Assembly (NCBI RefSeq): GCF_002209535.1
Contig: NZ_NJIG01000003.1
Span: 1 to 64,000, forward strand
Length of the DNA: 64,000 nt
Direction: 5' to 3'
Source of the DNA: Achromobacter marplatensis
GTDB taxonomy: Bacteria; Pseudomonadota; Gammaproteobacteria; Burkholderiales; Burkholderiaceae_B
Part shown: one piece after another, positions 9,352 through 18,482 of the stretch
Numbering within the stretch: position 1 is the first letter of the stretch
How the letters are laid out: each line of letters begins with the position of its first letter
Translations under genes and position numbers: made by a program
Notes under the pieces: model-generated
Told to the model about the DNA's origin: nothing
The model's input: only the letters and a program-made list of their open reading frames with translations
The model's database searches: none

Positions 9352-9379
9352 CCGCGCCTGCGCGGCGCTCTCCTCGACC

Positions 9380-10351
9380 ATGAAAACAACGCTCTCCGTA
9401 CGGCTGGCCACGGCCGCCGCCGCCTCGCTGCTGTCCGTCACCGCCTTCGCCGCCAACGACCGCGCCGTCGTGTCGGCCGCATTCAAATCCGTGTTCTACC
9501 TGCCGGTCTATTTCGCGGAAGAGCACGGCTACTTCAAGGACGAAGGGCTGGACGTGCGCATCGACGTGGCCTCGTCGTCGACCAATGCGCTGGCCGCCGT
9601 CATTTCGCGCAGCGCCGACTTTTCCCTCCACGGCCCCGAATGGACCGCCATTTCATTCGGCCGCGGCGCGCCCGTGAAGGTGGTGGGCGGCACCCTGAAC
9701 CGCCTGGGCGTCTGGCTGACCTGCAAGCAAAGCTTCACGTTCGACGGATTCAAGAGCCTGAAAGGCGCCACCGTCGCCACCGGCGCCATGCCCACGACCA
9801 GTTCGTCGGCATTCCTGAAGCTGGTCAAGAACGCCGGCTTGGACCCCAAGCGCGACCTGGACCTGCTGGAAGTGCCGCTGGGCAACGAGATCGGCCCGTT
9901 GAGCTCGGGCAAGGCCGACTGCGCCGTGCTCTACGAACCGGGCGCGTCTCAGGCACAAGCCCAGGGGTTCAAGGTCGTGTCCGCGTTCTCGCGCGAGATC
10001 GGCCCGTACACGTTCTCGGCGATTTCCACGCGGCAGGACATTTCGCCGCAGGTGTCGCAGAAGTTCGTGTCCGGCATCGACCGCGCCCTGAAGGAAATCC
10101 GCAAGGATCCGGCAGCGGCGGTGGCAAGCGGGCTCAAGCTGTTCCCCAACCTGGATCCGGCCGTCGTGCGCGCCTCGGTGCAACGCCTGATCGATGACGG
10201 CGTGTTCGCCGATTCCGTTGCCGTGCCCGAGCAGGCGCTGAAAGACGCGCTGCAAACGCAAATCGACCTGGGCAACCTGGACCGCATCCCGCAGGACCCG
10301 AAGTGGCTGGACCTGGGATACGCGCAGCAGATCTCGGGCAAGGCGTACTGA
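9380..10351 (+). CDS. ABC transporter substrate-binding protein, NMT1/THI5-like (SsuA/TauA family)
   Basis: The 323-residue secreted protein has a signal peptide (about residues 1-25, cut after VTAFA) and the opening FKSVFYLPVYFAEEHGYFKDEGLDV, characteristic of NMT1-like periplasmic proteins that bind sulfonates, pyrimidines or small organic anions. It is the last gene of a four-gene operon with the AhpD-like protein. Sequence alone does not give the ligand. Confidence 0.85.
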   Translation: MKTTLSVRLATAAAASLLSVTAFAANDRAVVSAAFKSVFYLPVYFAEEHGYFKDEGLDVRIDVASSSTNALAAVISRSADFSLHGPEWTAISFGRGAPVKVVGGTLNRLGVWLTCKQSFTFDGFKSLKGATVATGAMPTTSSSAFLKLVKNAGLDPKRDLDLLEVPLGNEIGPLSSGKADCAVLYEPGASQAQAQGFKVVSAFSREIGPYTFSAISTRQDISPQVSQKFVSGIDRALKEIRKDPAAAVASGLKLFPNLDPAVVRASVQRLIDDGVFADSVAVPEQALKDALQTQIDLGNLDRIPQDPKWLDLGYAQQISGKAY

Positions 10352-10359
10352 GGCGCCGC

Positions 10360-11442
10360 TCAGTACCGGTGACGTATGCCTGCCGCATACTGCGATTGAT
10401 GCCACGAAGGGTCCGTCCAAGCCCCCCGCATGTAGCCAAAGACCGCATACAGATTGGTGCGCTTGGACAGATCGTATCCATATCCGGCCGAGTAGATCTG
10501 CTGGGTGTGCGTGGCGCCATCCGCGGCCAATGCTCCACCGCCCGGCAGGCTTGCCTGCCAGGACGCCATGACGGTGCTGGCACCTGACCGCCACGCCGCC
10601 CCGGCCATCGCTGCGTTCACCGTGCCTCCGGGAAAGTAGGCGCGCTGTCCCGGCGAAACCACTGCGGGAATCGTCGACCCGTCACGCATATTGGACCAGC
10701 CTGCATAAAGCGTAAACGCGCCCAGCGCCACACGGGCCGCCAGCGTGTAGGCGTTGGGCTGACGCGTGCCGCCAGCCTGGGCCATCGCGGCTGCCTGGGC
10801 GGTACCGTTCGCCCAACGTGCGCCTTCATAGGTCGCCGTGACCGCGTAGCCAGCGCGCTCATAGATCAGCGCAGCGCTGTACAGCTTGTTGGTGGATGCC
10901 GTCTGAAAGCCGCCACCGTCATAGTCCAGGCTGATGTCGGCCCCCGCGCGCAGGCCTCCCGCCGACGGCGTCCAGTACGCGACGGTGTTGTCGGCGCGGT
11001 TCGCGTTGTAAGGCAGCAGCGCCGTCTGCGCACCCGCAATCAGGTAGGAGGCCTGGAATGCGTCATAGTCAGCCAACGTGGCGGACGACACCGACGTCTG
11101 CCGGCCCAGCCGGAGGTCGCCGAATCCGCCCGATACCCCCACCCAGGCCGCTCGTCCGAACAAGCGCCCGCCCTGCGCCGACCTGCCGTTGTTGGCAAGC
11201 ATCCCGCTTTCCACCTGGAAGTTTGCGCGCACGCCGTTTCCAAGCGCTTCACTGCCGCGCAGACCCCAGCGCGATCCGGACTGCACGCCCGATTGCATGT
11301 TCAGCGCCGTGCCGCGTTCCTGCGTCGAGAAACCCGCCAGACTGAGGTCAACTACGCCATACAGTGCCACTGGCTTGTCCGCCTTGGCGCACCAAGGCGC
11401 CATCAGCGCGACCACGCCCGCCGACAGCTTGCGAAAACGCAT
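10360..11442 (-). CDS. Outer-membrane porin, Gram-negative (Burkholderiales OmpC-like) type
   Basis: The 360-residue protein has a short signal peptide (to about residue 22, ending CAKA) followed by the porin opening KPVALYGVVDLSLAGFS. Repeated beta strands follow and it ends with the aromatic C-terminal motif AAGIRHRY, needed for barrel insertion. ATG at 11442 is chosen over the longer frame because it starts the signal peptide. It begins 8 bases after the stop of the acyltransferase gene, so the two are probably co-transcribed. It converges with the ABC operon to its left. Confidence 0.88.
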   Translation of the reverse strand: MRFRKLSAGVVALMAPWCAKADKPVALYGVVDLSLAGFSTQERGTALNMQSGVQSGSRWGLRGSEALGNGVRANFQVESGMLANNGRSAQGGRLFGRAAWVGVSGGFGDLRLGRQTSVSSATLADYDAFQASYLIAGAQTALLPYNANRADNTVAYWTPSAGGLRAGADISLDYDGGGFQTASTNKLYSAALIYERAGYAVTATYEGARWANGTAQAAAMAQAGGTRQPNAYTLAARVALGAFTLYAGWSNMRDGSTIPAVVSPGQRAYFPGGTVNAAMAGAAWRSGASTVMASWQASLPGGGALAADGATHTQQIYSAGYGYDLSKRTNLYAVFGYMRGAWTDPSWHQSQYAAGIRHRY

Positions 11443-11450
11443 TGGCGGCC

Positions 11451-12623
11451 TCACAGGTACTTCAACCAAACGATGTCGCGGCGCCGCGCCTTCAGGCGGC
11501 CGAACGCGCGCACCGGCCAGTACAGCGCCACCGCCAGCAACATGGAGATAAGCCAGATGCTCGCGATACTGTCCACGCCGAAGTACTTGCCTTGATTCAG
11601 GCCCCACACGCGCTCACCCGCCAGGTACAGCGCCTTCAGCACGTACAGATGCAACAGATAAAAGAACATCGGCGCGGCGCCGAACACGCACAGCACGCCG
11701 ACCCAGGCGGCGGCCTGCACCCGTTCGATCAGCGCCAACGCGCAGACACCAAGTCCCAGCGTCAGAAGCAGGAACATCAAGGACGGCGGATACTTGGTGA
11801 TGTTCAGAAAGCTCATCGCCGTATGCAGTACATCGCTTTGCACTGCCCACTGCTGGGCCTGGCCATATCCGTTGAACGCGCGCAACGCGACGAAGGCGGC
11901 GATCGACGCCAGACCCGCCGTCCACAGCCGCCGCTGACGCCAAGCCGCGTCAGCGTCCTTCTGGAACCATGGCCCCGCCGCATAACCCAGCGCAATCACG
12001 CCGATCCAGGGCAGCAATGGGTACGACGTGCGCAGACGCAGGGTGTCGCCCAGTTCAATCCAGCCACGATCATGCAGCACCGCCCAGGGCACGTGCATCG
12101 CCTGCCCCGGCGCAAAATGAATGCCGTCCAGTGCATTGTGGCCCGCCACCAACACGATGCCCACGGCGATCAGCGCGGCCCGCGGCAGCCACAGCAACGC
12201 GGACAACACCAGCATGCACAGGCCGATCACCCAAATTACCTGCAAGTACACAATGGACGGCGGGAACTGGAACGTCCACGCGAAGTTCACGGCAACCACT
12301 TCCAGGACCACCAGAAACAGGCCGCGGGTGGCAAGAAAACTCGAAACAGCATGTCGGCTGCAAGTCTTGGCGCAATAGAGCCACGCGGACAGGCCCGTTA
12401 AGAAGACAAACACCGGCGCGCACAGATGGGCAAGCAATCGGGAAAAGAACAAGGCCGGGTCGGTCGCCACGACATCCATGGGGTCACTGACCTGATGATG
12501 CAAAAAGAACGTCTCGCGCACATGGTCCAGCAGCATGATGACGATGACAAGGCCGCGCAGGGCGTCGATCGCGCGCAAGCGCGCGCCGCCGGCTGCGGCG
12601 GAAGCAGGAAGGGAAGATGCCAT
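11451..12623 (-). CDS. Polytopic membrane protein, DUF1624 / heparan-alpha-glucosaminide N-acetyltransferase-like
   Basis: The 390-residue protein has about ten predicted membrane helices. It starts with LRAIDALRGLVIVIMLLDHVRETFF, which matches the RxxxxDxxRG...MxxDH signature of DUF1624/YeiB-type acyltransferase-like proteins. Members move acyl groups across the membrane onto sugars, but this one has no defined substrate. The short gap to the porin gene suggests one mRNA and perhaps a role in envelope modification. A 7-bp inverted repeat upstream may be its operator. Confidence 0.75.
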   Translation of the reverse strand: MASSLPASAAAGGARLRAIDALRGLVIVIMLLDHVRETFFLHHQVSDPMDVVATDPALFFSRLLAHLCAPVFVFLTGLSAWLYCAKTCSRHAVSSFLATRGLFLVVLEVVAVNFAWTFQFPPSIVYLQVIWVIGLCMLVLSALLWLPRAALIAVGIVLVAGHNALDGIHFAPGQAMHVPWAVLHDRGWIELGDTLRLRTSYPLLPWIGVIALGYAAGPWFQKDADAAWRQRRLWTAGLASIAAFVALRAFNGYGQAQQWAVQSDVLHTAMSFLNITKYPPSLMFLLLTLGLGVCALALIERVQAAAWVGVLCVFGAAPMFFYLLHLYVLKALYLAGERVWGLNQGKYFGVDSIASIWLISMLLAVALYWPVRAFGRLKARRRDIVWLKYL

Positions 12624-12696
12624 GGGAGATACGCGGAAAACTGACCGTGACGGGTCGCGGCCAAAATCAGGGCCGGGTGAATGTTTGCGCAGAATT

Positions 12697-12714
12697 GTAA
12701 TGTAATAACATTAC
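12697..12714. promoter_or_regulatory. Perfect inverted repeat upstream of the acyltransferase-porin pair
   Basis: GTAATGT (12697-12703), a 4-base spacer AATA and ACATTAC (12708-12714) form a perfect 18-bp dyad in an AT-rich island. It lies 74 bp upstream of the acyltransferase start and after the end of the sensor-kinase gene. The form suits a dimeric repressor of the TetR/GntR kind; no candidate is adjacent. Confidence 0.45.
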
Positions 12715-12744
12715 TTAGCCAATAGAAATTACGATTGCCTGAAT

Positions 12745-14049
12745 CTACGCTGCCCTATCGGGCGCGCGGGGTGCCGCAAGATCCACGCGGAAGACGGTGC
12801 CGCGCCCCGGCGCCGATTGCAGCGACACGCGCCAGCCCTGATGCGCGCAGATGCGCTGCACCAGCGACAGGCCCAGCCCCAGGTTGCCGGCATCCGGTTG
12901 TTCGCCGCGCACGAAGGGGCTGAAGACGGCCTCGTGGCGCTCGGCGGCGATGCCCGGCCCGTCGTCCGCCACCTGCATGAAGTCGGGCCCGGCCGTGATC
13001 ACGACGCTGGCTCGCGGACCGGCGTACTGCAGCGAATTGCGGATCAGGTTGGACAGCACGGCACGCAAGAGCGGCGCCGGGAATTGCAGCGCCGGGGCCT
13101 CGGGCTGCGCCACCTCCAGCGTCAGGCGCATGTCGCGGCGTTGGGCCACGGCACTCCAGGCCGCCAGTTGCCCCCGCGCCGCGGTGTGGGCGCTTTCGCG
13201 TGCAAAGCGTTCAGCGGCGTCGCCGCCGCGGGCCAGCATCAGATAGGTATCCAGCCTTTCGCCCATGTCGGCCGCCGCCGCTTCGATGCGGGCCAGACGC
13301 GCCTGGCCGCTGGCGTCCAATGCCTGTTCCTCGCGCAGCAGTTCGCACGAACTGGAGATCACCATCAGCGGCGTGCGCAATTCGTGGCCGACGTCCGCGG
13401 TAAACAGCTGTTCGCGGCGCAGCGCCTGTTCCAGCTGGTTGTACGTCGCGTCGAAGGCGGCGGCCAGTTGGCCGATTTCGTCCGGCGGATAATCTTCGGC
13501 CAGCCGCGTCTGCGGCGGCTGCGCGCCCCGCGCGTTGACCTGCGCCGCCAGCCGCGACAAGGGCCGCAAGAGTCGCCGCGTGGCCAGGATGCCCAGGATG
13601 AACGCCAGCGCCAGGCTGCCCGCCAGCCCGCTGACGGCCGTCCAGTGCGACGCCACCTGGCTTTGTTCATAGTCCGTGTAGTCGCGCAGCAGCATGTAGC
13701 GCTGGCCGTCCTGGTCATCGACCATCACGTGCCAAACGCGGCCCTCGCGTTCGATCTTGTGGAAACCCGGGTTCAGCCGCCGCAGCCAGGCGGGAAAGGC
13801 TTCGCTGCCGGGGTCGCCATGAAAGAAGCGGTTGGGCCGGCCGGGGTCGATGCCCGCCAGGAAATCGCCGCGCACCCGCTCCACCGCCATCCCCATGTCG
13901 ATGCGCTGCAAGTGGGCCTCCAGTTTGCCCACGCTCCAGACCGACAGCCAGGAAAGCAGCCCCGCCACCAGCAGGGCCAGCACCACGTAAGTCAGCACCA
14001 GATGGCGCGCCAGGCCGCGCCGGGCCAGCGGCCCCGTCCGCTTAGGCAT
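12745..14049 (-). CDS. Sensor histidine kinase of an OmpR-type two-component system
   Basis: The 434-residue kinase has a membrane helix (about 17-40), a periplasmic domain of about 95 residues, a second helix (about 136-156), a HAMP-like linker, and a HisKA domain with the phospho-accepting His222 in DVGHELRTPL. A HATPase domain follows (NLIRNSLQYAG, DDGPGIA, GLGLSLVQRI). It starts at 14049, overlapping the last bases of the regulator gene by 8 bp, so the pair is translationally coupled. The signal is unknown. Confidence 0.9.
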   Translation of the reverse strand: MPKRTGPLARRGLARHLVLTYVVLALLVAGLLSWLSVWSVGKLEAHLQRIDMGMAVERVRGDFLAGIDPGRPNRFFHGDPGSEAFPAWLRRLNPGFHKIEREGRVWHVMVDDQDGQRYMLLRDYTDYEQSQVASHWTAVSGLAGSLALAFILGILATRRLLRPLSRLAAQVNARGAQPPQTRLAEDYPPDEIGQLAAAFDATYNQLEQALRREQLFTADVGHELRTPLMVISSSCELLREEQALDASGQARLARIEAAAADMGERLDTYLMLARGGDAAERFARESAHTAARGQLAAWSAVAQRRDMRLTLEVAQPEAPALQFPAPLLRAVLSNLIRNSLQYAGPRASVVITAGPDFMQVADDGPGIAAERHEAVFSPFVRGEQPDAGNLGLGLSLVQRICAHQGWRVSLQSAPGRGTVFRVDLAAPRAPDRAA

Positions 14050-14725
14050 CGTCAGGCGCCCGGAGCTGATAGCCGATGCCGTGCACGGTGTGCAAGAGCG
14101 CCGTGTCATACGGTTTGTCGACCACGTGGCGGATCTGGTGGATATGCGTGCGCAGGCTGTCGCTGTCGGGCGGCGAATCGCGCCACAAGGCCTCTTCCAG
14201 CCGCGCACGGTGGACGACCGACGGGCTGGCGCGCATCAGCAGCGTCAGCAGTTGCAGCGGCGACGGCGGCAGGCGCAGCGTCTGGCCGGCGCGCGTCAGT
14301 TCCAGCGTGCCCGTGTCCAGCGTCAGGTCGCCCACGCGCAGCACGCGCGTGGCGCTCGCGCCGCTGGCGCGATGCAGCAGCGCCTTCACCCGCGCGGCCA
14401 GCTCCGCCAACGCAAAAGGCTTCACCAGGTAATCGTCCGCGCCCGCGTCAAAACCCGTCAGCCGGTTGCCCAGCGTATCGCGCGCGGTCACCATGATTAC
14501 CGGGGTATCGCACGCCGCTTCGGTCCGCAGGCGGCGACAGAGTTCATAGCCGTCCAGCCGCGGCAGCATCAGGTCCAGCACGATCAGGTCGAAGCTGCCC
14601 GAGGCCGCCATCGCGTAGCCACGCTGCCCGTCTTCGGCGCAATCGACGATGTAGCCGCGCCGCGTCAGATGATGCGTGATGTTCGCCAGGATGTCAGGGT
14701 CGTCTTCGATGACTAGAACGCGCAT
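14042..14725 (-). CDS. OmpR/PhoB-family response regulator
   Basis: The 227-residue protein has a receiver domain with acidic pocket EDD (about 7-9), phospho-acceptor Asp51 in VLDLMLP and the conserved Lys in YLVKPF. A C-terminal winged-helix DNA-binding domain follows (ending YDTALLHTVHGIGYQL). ATG at 14725 begins the canonical MRVLVIEDD. The gene diverges from the metal-type ABC operon on the other strand across a 208-bp gap, so the system may control that operon. No operator could be assigned. Confidence 0.92.
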   Translation of the reverse strand: MRVLVIEDDPDILANITHHLTRRGYIVDCAEDGQRGYAMAASGSFDLIVLDLMLPRLDGYELCRRLRTEAACDTPVIMVTARDTLGNRLTGFDAGADDYLVKPFALAELAARVKALLHRASGASATRVLRVGDLTLDTGTLELTRAGQTLRLPPSPLQLLTLLMRASPSVVHRARLEEALWRDSPPDSDSLRTHIHQIRHVVDKPYDTALLHTVHGIGYQLRAPDDA

Positions 14726-14933
14726 GCAAGCCCGCAGGGAATGGAAATCAGTCTCATATTGTATGTGCCCGCCTGCCCTGGGGCGCCGCGCTCCCTCCCC
14801 GCTTGCGGCGCGCACACCACACCGCGCTCGTCTTAACGCTTTCTTGAGATGGCTTGGCGGACACTGCGTGTCGATAAGAATGGTTCGCGTTACCTGCAAC
14901 CCTGCGGGCAACGGCGCAACCCGGGATTTTTCG

Positions 14934-16064
14934 ATGCGTGCGATCAAGCTCTTCCGTGCGGCCGTGGCCGCCACTGCCCTGTTTTGCGCCCTGCCCGGCG
15001 CCCAGGCCCGCCAGGTCACCGATCTGGCAGGCCGCGTCGTCACGGTGCCCGACCACCCCAAACGCGTGCTGCTGGGCGAAGGCCGCTTCGTCTTCGCCAT
15101 GGCCCTCTTGGACCGGAAGGATCCCGTGGCCCGCGTGGTCGGATGGCAAGGCGAGCTGAAGCAGCAAGACCCCTATTCGTGGACCCAACTCGTCAAGCGC
15201 TATCCCAAGGCGGCCGACGTGCCGCTGATCGGCAAGACGTCGGAAGCCAGCGTCAGCCCCGAAAAGATCGTGTCGCTGCAACCTGATGTGGCGGTGTTCA
15301 GCCTGAGCGGCCACGGCCCCGGCCGCAACAACCCCATGATCGCGGCGCTGCAGGCGGCCGGCATCCCCATCGTGTTCATCGATTTCCGCCAGCACCCGGT
15401 GGAGAATACCGTGCCCAGCATGCGCATCCTGGGCCAGGCGCTGGACCGGCAGGCAGAGGCCGACGCCTACATCGCTTTCTATGAAGACCATCTGGCCCGC
15501 GTGCGCAAGATCGTCGACCCCGTGCCGCAGGCGCAGCGCCCGCGCGTGTTCGTGGAAATGCTGGCAGGCGTGTGGCCCGCCTGCTGCCACACCACCGGCA
15601 ACGGCAGCTTCGGCGACCTTCTAAAAACCGCCGGCGGCGTGAACGTGGCCGCCCCGGTGCTCCCGGGCGCCATTGGCGACGTCAGCCTGGAATTCCTGCT
15701 GGACGCCAAACCCGACGTCTATATCGCCACCGGCAGCCGTTCCGAACCAGGCCGCCCCGGGCTGCTGGTCGGCCCCGGCGCCGCTGCCGCGGTATCGGCG
15801 GACAGCCTGTCCACCCTGCTTGGCCGCGACGGCATCCGCGACCTGGACGCCGTGAAGCAGCACCGTGCCTACGGCATCTGGCACGCGTTCTACAACTCGC
15901 CCTACAACGTGGTCGCCATCGAAGCCATGACGAAATGGCTGTACCCGGAACGCGCCGCCGCGCTGGACCCGCAAGCCTCGCTGGACGCGCTGTACCGCCA
16001 GTTCCTGGACGTGGACAACGCGGGCACCTATTGGACGGCGCCGGCCGCAGCCCCTGCCCGATAG
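14934..16064 (+). CDS. Iron-type ABC transporter substrate-binding protein (periplasmic binding protein, FepB/BtuF fold)
   Basis: The 376-residue protein has a signal peptide (about residues 1-22, cut after GAQA) and the TroA-like cluster A-2 fold, starting VTDLAGRVVTVPDHPKRVLL. A CCH group in WPACCHTTGNGSFGD (about 219) could bind metal or a metal complex. ATG at 14934 begins the signal peptide; the longer frame from 14676 is not protein-like. The permease gene follows after 7 bases. The ligand is probably a ferric siderophore, heme or another metal chelate. Confidence 0.85.
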   Translation: MRAIKLFRAAVAATALFCALPGAQARQVTDLAGRVVTVPDHPKRVLLGEGRFVFAMALLDRKDPVARVVGWQGELKQQDPYSWTQLVKRYPKAADVPLIGKTSEASVSPEKIVSLQPDVAVFSLSGHGPGRNNPMIAALQAAGIPIVFIDFRQHPVENTVPSMRILGQALDRQAEADAYIAFYEDHLARVRKIVDPVPQAQRPRVFVEMLAGVWPACCHTTGNGSFGDLLKTAGGVNVAAPVLPGAIGDVSLEFLLDAKPDVYIATGSRSEPGRPGLLVGPGAAAAVSADSLSTLLGRDGIRDLDAVKQHRAYGIWHAFYNSPYNVVAIEAMTKWLYPERAAALDPQASLDALYRQFLDVDNAGTYWTAPAAAPAR

Positions 16065-16071
16065 GCGCATC

Positions 16072-17154
16072 ATGCTCAGCACCACCACCGCGGCCGCGCC
16101 TGCCATTGCCGCCGCCCCGGAAGACCCCATCGCCGCCTACCGGCGCACCGTCCGCAAGCGCCTGCTGCTGACGGCCGTGCTGGTGCTGGCCATTGCCGCC
16201 AGCCTGCTGGCCGACATCGCCAGCGGCCCCGCCGCCCTCTCTCCTGCCGACTTGCTGCAGACGCTGCTGCATCCCGATACGGCCAGCGCCGGCACGCGCG
16301 TCATCGTCTGGCAGTTCCGGCTGCCGTACGCCTTGATGGCGCTGCTGGTGGGCGTGGCGCTGGGCCTGGGCGGCGCCGAGATGCAGACCATGCTGGACAA
16401 CCCCCTGGCCAGTCCCTACACGCTGGGCGTCTCGGCCGCTGCCGCCTTCGGCGCGTCGCTGGCCATCACGCTGGACTGGCACCTGCCCGCCTTGCCGCCC
16501 GGCATGGTGGTGTCGATCTCCGCCTTTGCCTGCACCCTGGTGTCGGTGCTGATCCTGGAACGCGTCGCCCGGTGGCGCGGTGGGTCGACGCTGGGCGTGG
16601 TGCTGTTCGGTATCGCGCTGGTGTATTCCTTCCAGGCGCTGGTGATGCTGCTGCAATTCGTGGCCAGCGAAGAAGCCCTGCAGGGCATCGTGTTCTGGAC
16701 GATGGGCAGCCTGGCGCGCGCCAACTGGACGACCGTAGCCGTCATGGCCGCCGCGATCGCCGTGGCCGTACCCTTCTCGATGCGCGACGCCTGGAAGCTG
16801 ACCGCCGTGCGCCTGGGCGAAGAGCGCGCCGCCAGCTTCGGCATCGACGTCCGCCGCCTGCGCCTGGTCAGTCTGCTGCGCGTCAGCGCGCTGGCGGCGC
16901 TGGCCGTGTCGTTCGTGGGCACCATCGGTTTCGTGGGGCTGGTGGCCCCGCACATCGCCCGCCTGCTGCTGGGCGAAGACCACCGCTATTACCTGCCGGG
17001 CAGCGCGCTGGCCGGTGCCCTGATCCTGTCGCTGGCCTCGGTCGCGTCCAAGACCGTCCTGCCCGGCGCGTTGATTCCCGTCGGCATCGTGACGTCGCTG
17101 GTCGGCATCCCGTTCTTCCTCACCATCGTCGTGCGCGCTCTCAAGCGCGCCTGA
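16072..17154 (+). CDS. FecCD-family ABC transporter permease
   Basis: The 360-residue protein with about ten membrane helices belongs to the BtuC/FecCD importer family, with GGAEMQTMLDNPLASPYTLGVSAAAAFGA-type sequence near residue 105 and FVGTIGFVGLVAPHIARLL near 280. It forms the homodimeric channel for the binding protein encoded before it. The ATPase gene is separated from it by an azurin gene. Confidence 0.92.
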   Translation: MLSTTTAAAPAIAAAPEDPIAAYRRTVRKRLLLTAVLVLAIAASLLADIASGPAALSPADLLQTLLHPDTASAGTRVIVWQFRLPYALMALLVGVALGLGGAEMQTMLDNPLASPYTLGVSAAAAFGASLAITLDWHLPALPPGMVVSISAFACTLVSVLILERVARWRGGSTLGVVLFGIALVYSFQALVMLLQFVASEEALQGIVFWTMGSLARANWTTVAVMAAAIAVAVPFSMRDAWKLTAVRLGEERAASFGIDVRRLRLVSLLRVSALAALAVSFVGTIGFVGLVAPHIARLLLGEDHRYYLPGSALAGALILSLASVASKTVLPGALIPVGIVTSLVGIPFFLTIVVRALKRA

Positions 17155-17184
17155 CGCCCCGCATCCCCTAAGGAGATCTCCCCG

Positions 17185-17640
17185 ATGCAATCTCGCGTGT
17201 GCTTCACCCTGGCTGCCCTGCTGATGGCCGGCGCCGCCCATGCCGCCCCCGACGCGTGCGCCATCGACGTAGAAGGCCGGCCCGGCAAGCAGTTCGGCCC
17301 TGACCATATCGTCGTGCCGGCCACCTGCCAGGCGTTCACGGTGCGCCTGATCCACACGGGCAAGAACAGCAAGGAAAAGGCCGGCCACAATTGGGTGCTG
17401 ACCAAAACCGAAGACATCGATGCCGTGATGGTCGACGGCATCAAGGCCGGGGCGGAACACGACTTCCTGGCGCCTGGCGACGCCCGCATCCTGGCCAAGA
17501 CCCCGATGCTGGGCGGTGGCGAAACCGCGACGGTGACGTTCCCCGTCAGCCGCCTGCGCGCAGGCCAGCCCTACACCTACTATTGCTCGTTCCCGGCGCA
17601 CGCCCAGCACATGCGCGGCACGCTGGTGCTGCAACCCTGA
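17185..17640 (+). CDS. azu: Azurin (blue type-1 copper protein)
   Basis: The 151-residue precursor has a signal peptide of about 20 residues and a mature cupredoxin of about 130. All type-1 copper ligands are present: Gly67-His68 (AGHNWVL), Cys134, His139 and Met143 (YYCSFPAHAQHMRG). The Cys25-Cys48 disulfide pair is also there. Azurin is a periplasmic electron carrier and has been linked to copper handling in some bacteria. AAGGAG precedes the ATG. It sits between the permease and ATPase genes of an iron-type importer, with only 2 bases to the ATPase gene. Confidence 0.95.
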   Translation: MQSRVCFTLAALLMAGAAHAAPDACAIDVEGRPGKQFGPDHIVVPATCQAFTVRLIHTGKNSKEKAGHNWVLTKTEDIDAVMVDGIKAGAEHDFLAPGDARILAKTPMLGGGETATVTFPVSRLRAGQPYTYYCSFPAHAQHMRGTLVLQP

Positions 17641-17642
17641 CG

Positions 17643-18425
17643 ATGACCTCGCTGCACATACGTGGGCTTACCGCCGGCTACGGCGGCAAGCCGGTGCTGC
17701 AGGCGCTTTCCGCTGCTCCGCTGGCGGAAAGCGCCGTCACCGCCCTGCTCGGCCCCAACGGCAGCGGCAAGTCCACGCTGCTGAAGACGCTGGCGGGCTT
17801 GAATCCCGTCATGCGCGGCGAACTGCTGCTGGACGGCGAAGACCTGGCGCAAGCGGCGCCTTCGCGCCGCGCCGAACGCGCCATGTACATGCCGCAGGCG
17901 CTGCCCAAAGGCGTGCACATGACGGTCTTCGAATCCGTGCTGGTGGCCGCCCGCTCGGGTCGCCACGGCGCAGGCGGCCAGGACCTGATGCGCGACGCCA
18001 TGGCCGTCATCGCGGACCTGGGCATCGCCACGCTGGCCAGCCGCTACCTGGACGAGCTGTCGGGCGGCCAGAAGCAACTTGCCTCGCTGGCCCAGGCCCT
18101 GGTGCGCCGCCCGCGCCTGCTGCTGCTGGATGAGCCCTTGTCCGCGCTGGACCTGAACTACCAGTTCCACGTCATGGATGTGCTGCGCCGGCAGACGCGC
18201 CAGCACCGGCTGATCACGCTGGTGGTGCTGCACGATCTGAACATCGCGCTGCGCCACGCCGACCACGCGCTGATGCTGCACGGCGGTGTGATCGAAGCCG
18301 AAGGCCTGCCCGCCGAGGTCGTCACGCCGGCGACATTGCGCCGGGTCTACCGCGTGCAGGCCCGCGTGGAGCGCTGCCCGCAGGGGCAGGCTCAGGTCCA
18401 CGTGGACGGACTTGCCGGGGCGTAA
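17643..18425 (+). CDS. Iron-type ABC transporter ATP-binding protein (FecE/FepC family)
   Basis: The 260-residue ATPase has Walker A GPNGSGKST (about 37), signature LSGGQKQL, Walker B LLLLDEPLSALD and the H-loop in VVLHDLN. It begins two bases after the azurin stop, so its translation is likely coupled to azurin. Together with the binding protein and FecCD permease it completes a metal-chelate importer. Confidence 0.92.
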   Translation: MTSLHIRGLTAGYGGKPVLQALSAAPLAESAVTALLGPNGSGKSTLLKTLAGLNPVMRGELLLDGEDLAQAAPSRRAERAMYMPQALPKGVHMTVFESVLVAARSGRHGAGGQDLMRDAMAVIADLGIATLASRYLDELSGGQKQLASLAQALVRRPRLLLLDEPLSALDLNYQFHVMDVLRRQTRQHRLITLVVLHDLNIALRHADHALMLHGGVIEAEGLPAEVVTPATLRRVYRVQARVERCPQGQAQVHVDGLAGA

Positions 18426-18482
18426 AGGCGATATCCGAAGGCGGTATATAGTCACCGCTTAGCCTTCCCAGGGAGCCGACCG

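Noticed and set aside
14873..14892. Possible Fur box (GATAAGAATGGTTCGCGTTA) before the iron-type importer operon
   Set aside because: Only about 9 of 19 positions match the Fur consensus and the right half does not fit. The position is suggestive but the match is too weak to call.
15682..17634. 650-codon minus-strand open frame opposite the iron-type binding protein, permease and azurin genes
   Set aside because: It is rich in Gln, Arg, His and Gly without any domain and overlaps well-identified genes across two frames.
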